Source of the DNA: Bifidobacterium sp. ESL0704
GTDB lineage: Bacteria > Actinomycetota > Actinomycetes > Actinomycetales > Bifidobacteriaceae
Direction: 5' to 3'
Assembly (NCBI RefSeq): GCF_029392075.1
Contig: NZ_CP113929.1
Coordinates: 2,046,001 to 2,110,000 of the forward strand
DNA: 64,000 nt
In this document: piece by piece, positions 62,401-64,000 of the stretch
How positions within the stretch are numbered: position 1 is the stretch's first letter
Layout: each line of letters opens with the position of its first letter
Position numbers and translations under genes: made by a program
Notes under the pieces: generated by a model
Database searches by the model: none
Seen by the model: only the letters and a program-made list of their open reading frames with translations
What the model was told of the DNA's origin: nothing

Positions 62401-64000
62401 GGGGTCACCCGCAGCTGAGCGGCCGAGGCGCCGATGCCGTTGGCGTTGCCACCCTGCTCTCGCGCGCCGATGGTGGCGTACGCGTTCTTGCCGTTGTCGG
62501 CGCCGTTCTCAAAGTAGACACGGACGCTGGCTTCGTAATTGGCCCAACGGTTGTCGCCGACGGTCGTCATCGGGTCGCCGCCGTTCCACGCACCGGCGTT
62601 CATGCCCTCGCCGACTTGCTGACGCAGGACGTGGCTGCCGTCCGGAAGTTTCACGACCTCGAACGCTCCGTTGGTGTCATCGGTATAGCGTGGGGTGGCA
62701 CCGGTGTCGCCGCCTCGGGAATGCAGGTAATCCTCCTCAACCGTCGCGCCTTGCTTGTAGGTTTCGACCTTCTTGTCCCGATATTCGAAATCGTCGGCGT
62801 ACAAGGGCCCGATATTGTCCGAACTCTGGTCGAGAACGGCCTGGTCCTTGCCGTTCACATATTCCTTGGAGGCTGGCAGCATGCTGCCTTCGCCGTCACG
62901 AGGCTTCAGTGTTCCATTCGGACCGGATTGGGCGTAATCGAGGGTTGTGGCGGTGAGCATGGAGAACGGCTTGACACTGAACTCGTAGGCGCCTTGGCCG
63001 TCAGGATTGATCTGCGCAATCGGGCGCACGTAGTTGCCGTTATACGGCTGACCGGCATCGGCTGCCGTCGTCTCCCACAATTGCATCGGAGCCGAGGCAC
63101 CGGCCTTGAGACTCATGTTCTTGGCCGAGATGCGATAAGTCTTGGTCTGCGCAGAATCGTTGACGATCACCGTGGAGAAGGCGCTTTTGTCCGGCGCGGC
63201 GAGCGTCATGTAGCTGGTTGCGCCGCCGCGCGAGCTGGACGCTCCGGTTCCGCGCCCCGGCGGGTTGCCGTCAGTCATATCGCTACGTGAAGCTTCGGGA
63301 ATGCCACGCCAAATGCCGGCGGTATTGGTCGCATTCTCGTACCCGGTTTTGGCAAAGCGCGAGAACTGCTCCAACGTCGCCAAGCCACCGTCATAATGCA
63401 TCCACCCGCTCCAAGGATCACGTGCGGAAAGCAGCTCTTTCGAGGAGTATTGGAAACCGTCGTAGAACGAGCCGATCGCCGGCTGATAGACGAAATTGGT
63501 GCGACGCGAGCTGGTGAAGCCTTTGATGGCGGTGTTCGCCATCTCGAGGGCGGAGTTGATGCCGCCGATGCCGACTCCGGATTTGCCGTCGTTCTTGCCG
63601 TTGTTGGTCCCGCTGCCCTCGCCGCTGGCGGTGTTCATGGTGTTGTTGGGGCGATCCGCGGTAAACGAGAACGTGGCCTGGGCCTCGGAATTCCAAATTT
63701 CCTTGTCCTGCTGGTCGGCGAGTTTCTTGAAGTCGCCGTTCTTGTCATCGGCTGTGTTGTAGTGGAACCCGGCGATATCGACCGCCTTCATCAGATCGGG
63801 GTCCTTGAACATATCCGCGCCGAACGAACCGGTGCCGACCTCGTCGGAGATAAGCGTGCGAATCTTATGGAACGCCGCTTTTTCTTGGGCATCCTTCCAC
63901 GCAGGCACATCGCGGCCGTCAAAGTCCTTGATGCTGCCCGCTCCCTCGAATCCGCTCTCGTCGGTTTTCACGCGATTGGCGAAATCCTTCGTCCACGCAT
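59460..64000 (-). CDS. Surface-anchored GH59-like beta-galactosidase/galactocerebrosidase, C-terminal part (5' end outside window)
   Basis: About 1510 residues are visible; the frame is open to the right edge, so the N-terminus with the signal peptide and acid/base Glu is missing. The visible start matches the end of the GH59 (galactosylceramidase) barrel: VDIAGFHYNTADDK and then EIWNSEAQ, whose Glu (codon 63684-63686) corresponds to the GH59 nucleophile; DPWSGWMHYDGGL and the lectin-like ADDFEYR region follow. After it come a galactose-binding-like domain, a FIVAR domain, two copies of an Ig-like plus EWW-containing module (about 61.45-60.75 and 60.72-60.0 kb), a second FIVAR, a Pro/Asn-rich linker and a C-terminal membrane helix. 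It therefore acts on the cell surface, probably on beta-galactosides of glycoconjugates. Confidence 0.87.
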   Translation of the reverse strand, partial: AWTKDFANRVKTDESGFEGAGSIKDFDGRDVPAWKDAQEKAAFHKIRTLISDEVGTGSFGADMFKDPDLMKAVDIAGFHYNTADDKNGDFKKLADQQDKEIWNSEAQATFSFTADRPNNTMNTASGEGSGTNNGKNDGKSGVGIGGINSALEMANTAIKGFTSSRRTNFVYQPAIGSFYDGFQYSSKELLSARDPWSGWMHYDGGLATLEQFSRFAKTGYENATNTAGIWRGIPEASRSDMTDGNPPGRGTGASSSRGGATSYMTLAAPDKSAFSTVIVNDSAQTKTYRISAKNMSLKAGASAPMQLWETTAADAGQPYNGNYVRPIAQINPDGQGAYEFSVKPFSMLTATTLDYAQSGPNGTLKPRDGEGSMLPASKEYVNGKDQAVLDQSSDNIGPLYADDFEYRDKKVETYKQGATVEEDYLHSRGGDTGATPRYTDDTNGAFEVVKLPDGSHVLRQQVGEGMNAGAWNGGDPMTTVGDNRWANYEASVRVYFENGADNGKNAYATIGAREQGGNANGIGASAAQLRVTPSGDWALQRFGVNVASGKLGDTAGVNWKAGLGQWNTIAIRVAGDTYTALVNGVTVGDYRDAAAQASGRVQIGTSFTNVRFDDLKVDRVAGYTPYYTDFIDNMHQRSWGDTSTPILQYNKDWQHLDGQGMFVYKRSISTSTAKGATLTYRFSGTGLDIIGANSGKARLNVSVDGKRILSNASTLQASNLATTFMLRGLGKGQHVVVIETANAEPFSVDAVGVVSDAGKAAVESSKVDTGSLRAALEKVKDYNAGEYYPSTWDVFDAARAAAKSALDDPAGYGLDAEGASALIARLDAASKNLVGKDVSPDIDDLGAMPAVSADSGLPASITIDGQRAKVSWSDESAQAVAKADAYSWMTVSGVSAALKDGLKHRFTANVEILPTLDMAYFIDSGAGATSAEYESVKAGVPGLLNQVADQKAGASTDASTAWGYGDNAVVKSATEKDKYQSGLYQNGQELDYTLPLKAGSYRITAGFTEWWSGENRPMKLEASWNEGGVAKSASGSHMPSLTTAGRNGTGTVDFSLGADATVTFKVLSDGGKDPVISWLGVEHEPMPLGVIAAVAGSSLPSSVAVNGKQTDVQWSDESLKAFSQANEYDTIDVRGSVADKGGSNGRKAVSARIEVVPAGLRYYIDSGTSGVASPQYLAVKAERDSIGNPLKNDAVDRVAPSASEWGYEAAGVKVKGGTDINDKYSTGLYQDTTKQVYHLPLDAGNYTLTAGFAEWWGQDRTMYQTASVGGTQIGEKATVALSGTNTPLHQTLRFKLDAPATVDYVVTNEGAGGNKPVISWLAVAADLPAKVKVDKLQDAVSKAKKLNEADYTKESWEPFANALKSAESVLDRAQSQNAIADAQDLTEPVTQQDVDAAVEKLNKAESALVRISPPAPSPSPTPNPSPNPNPTPTPNPGGSNGNANPGANGGASGSPAASNGRKPGKAANKPTKSLVSTGVDVWCLALAAIVAVAMGCMLKWFGTFGESRRSSR

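Overview
The window reads as a chromosomal segment of a Bifidobacterium-type actinobacterium. The evidence is the set and order of housekeeping genes: tRNA-Trp/secE/nusG/rplK/rplA, rne/rplU/rpmA/obg/proB, dapE, and argS/lysA/hom/thrB/maf. It also carries an RmlC-RmlD fusion, a GalE, FIVAR-containing surface glycosidase architecture and secreted actinobacterial cell-wall enzymes. I cannot name the species.

Layout. 0.1-7.5 kb: envelope and redox genes (L,D-transpeptidase, NudC-type Nudix enzyme, alpha/beta hydrolase, DUF4916-like protein, thioredoxin, G5/lysozyme-like protein). 8.3-27.7 kb: an exopolysaccharide/cell-surface polymer locus with GalE, a polysaccharide deacetylase, the RmlC-RmlD fusion, two membrane acyltransferases and the remnant of a third. 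It also has a minus-strand operon licD / IspD-TarI-type cytidylyltransferase / SDR / GT2 / Wzy / Wzx, then DUF4422 and DUF4012 proteins and the priming sugar-phosphate transferase. The core of this locus (about 13-23 kb) is visibly AT-richer than its flanks. 28.2-31.3 kb: a DHA2-type exporter and a membrane-anchored HNH nuclease. 31.6-43.9 kb: translation and transcription genes (rplA, rplK, nusG, secE, tRNA-Trp, obg, rpmA, rplU, rne) with aspC and proB. 44.4-56.5 kb: lysine/threonine synthesis (dapE, hom, thrB, lysA), an AEC transporter, a Maf-Nudix fusion, a GNAT enzyme and argS. 56.6-64 kb: an AAA/DUF4143 ATPase preceded by iteron-like repeats, an unknown membrane protein, and a large surface-anchored GH59-like glycosidase that runs off the right edge.

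The most unusual property is between the genes. Many intergenic spacers carry arrays of imperfect palindromic repeats. At six loci (about 7.7, 33.1, 34.8, 36.5, 44.2 and 52.1 kb) the repeat period is 61-63 bp although most loci use their own sequence; two pairs of loci (33.1/36.5 and 34.8/44.2) share recognisable elements. Other spacers carry 51-, 40-, 22-, 21-, 16-, 9- and 8-bp tandem arrays. Low-complexity insertions also swell several metabolic enzymes (NudC, Maf-Nudix, ThrB, LysA). The conserved period without conserved sequence is the strongest candidate for something undescribed.
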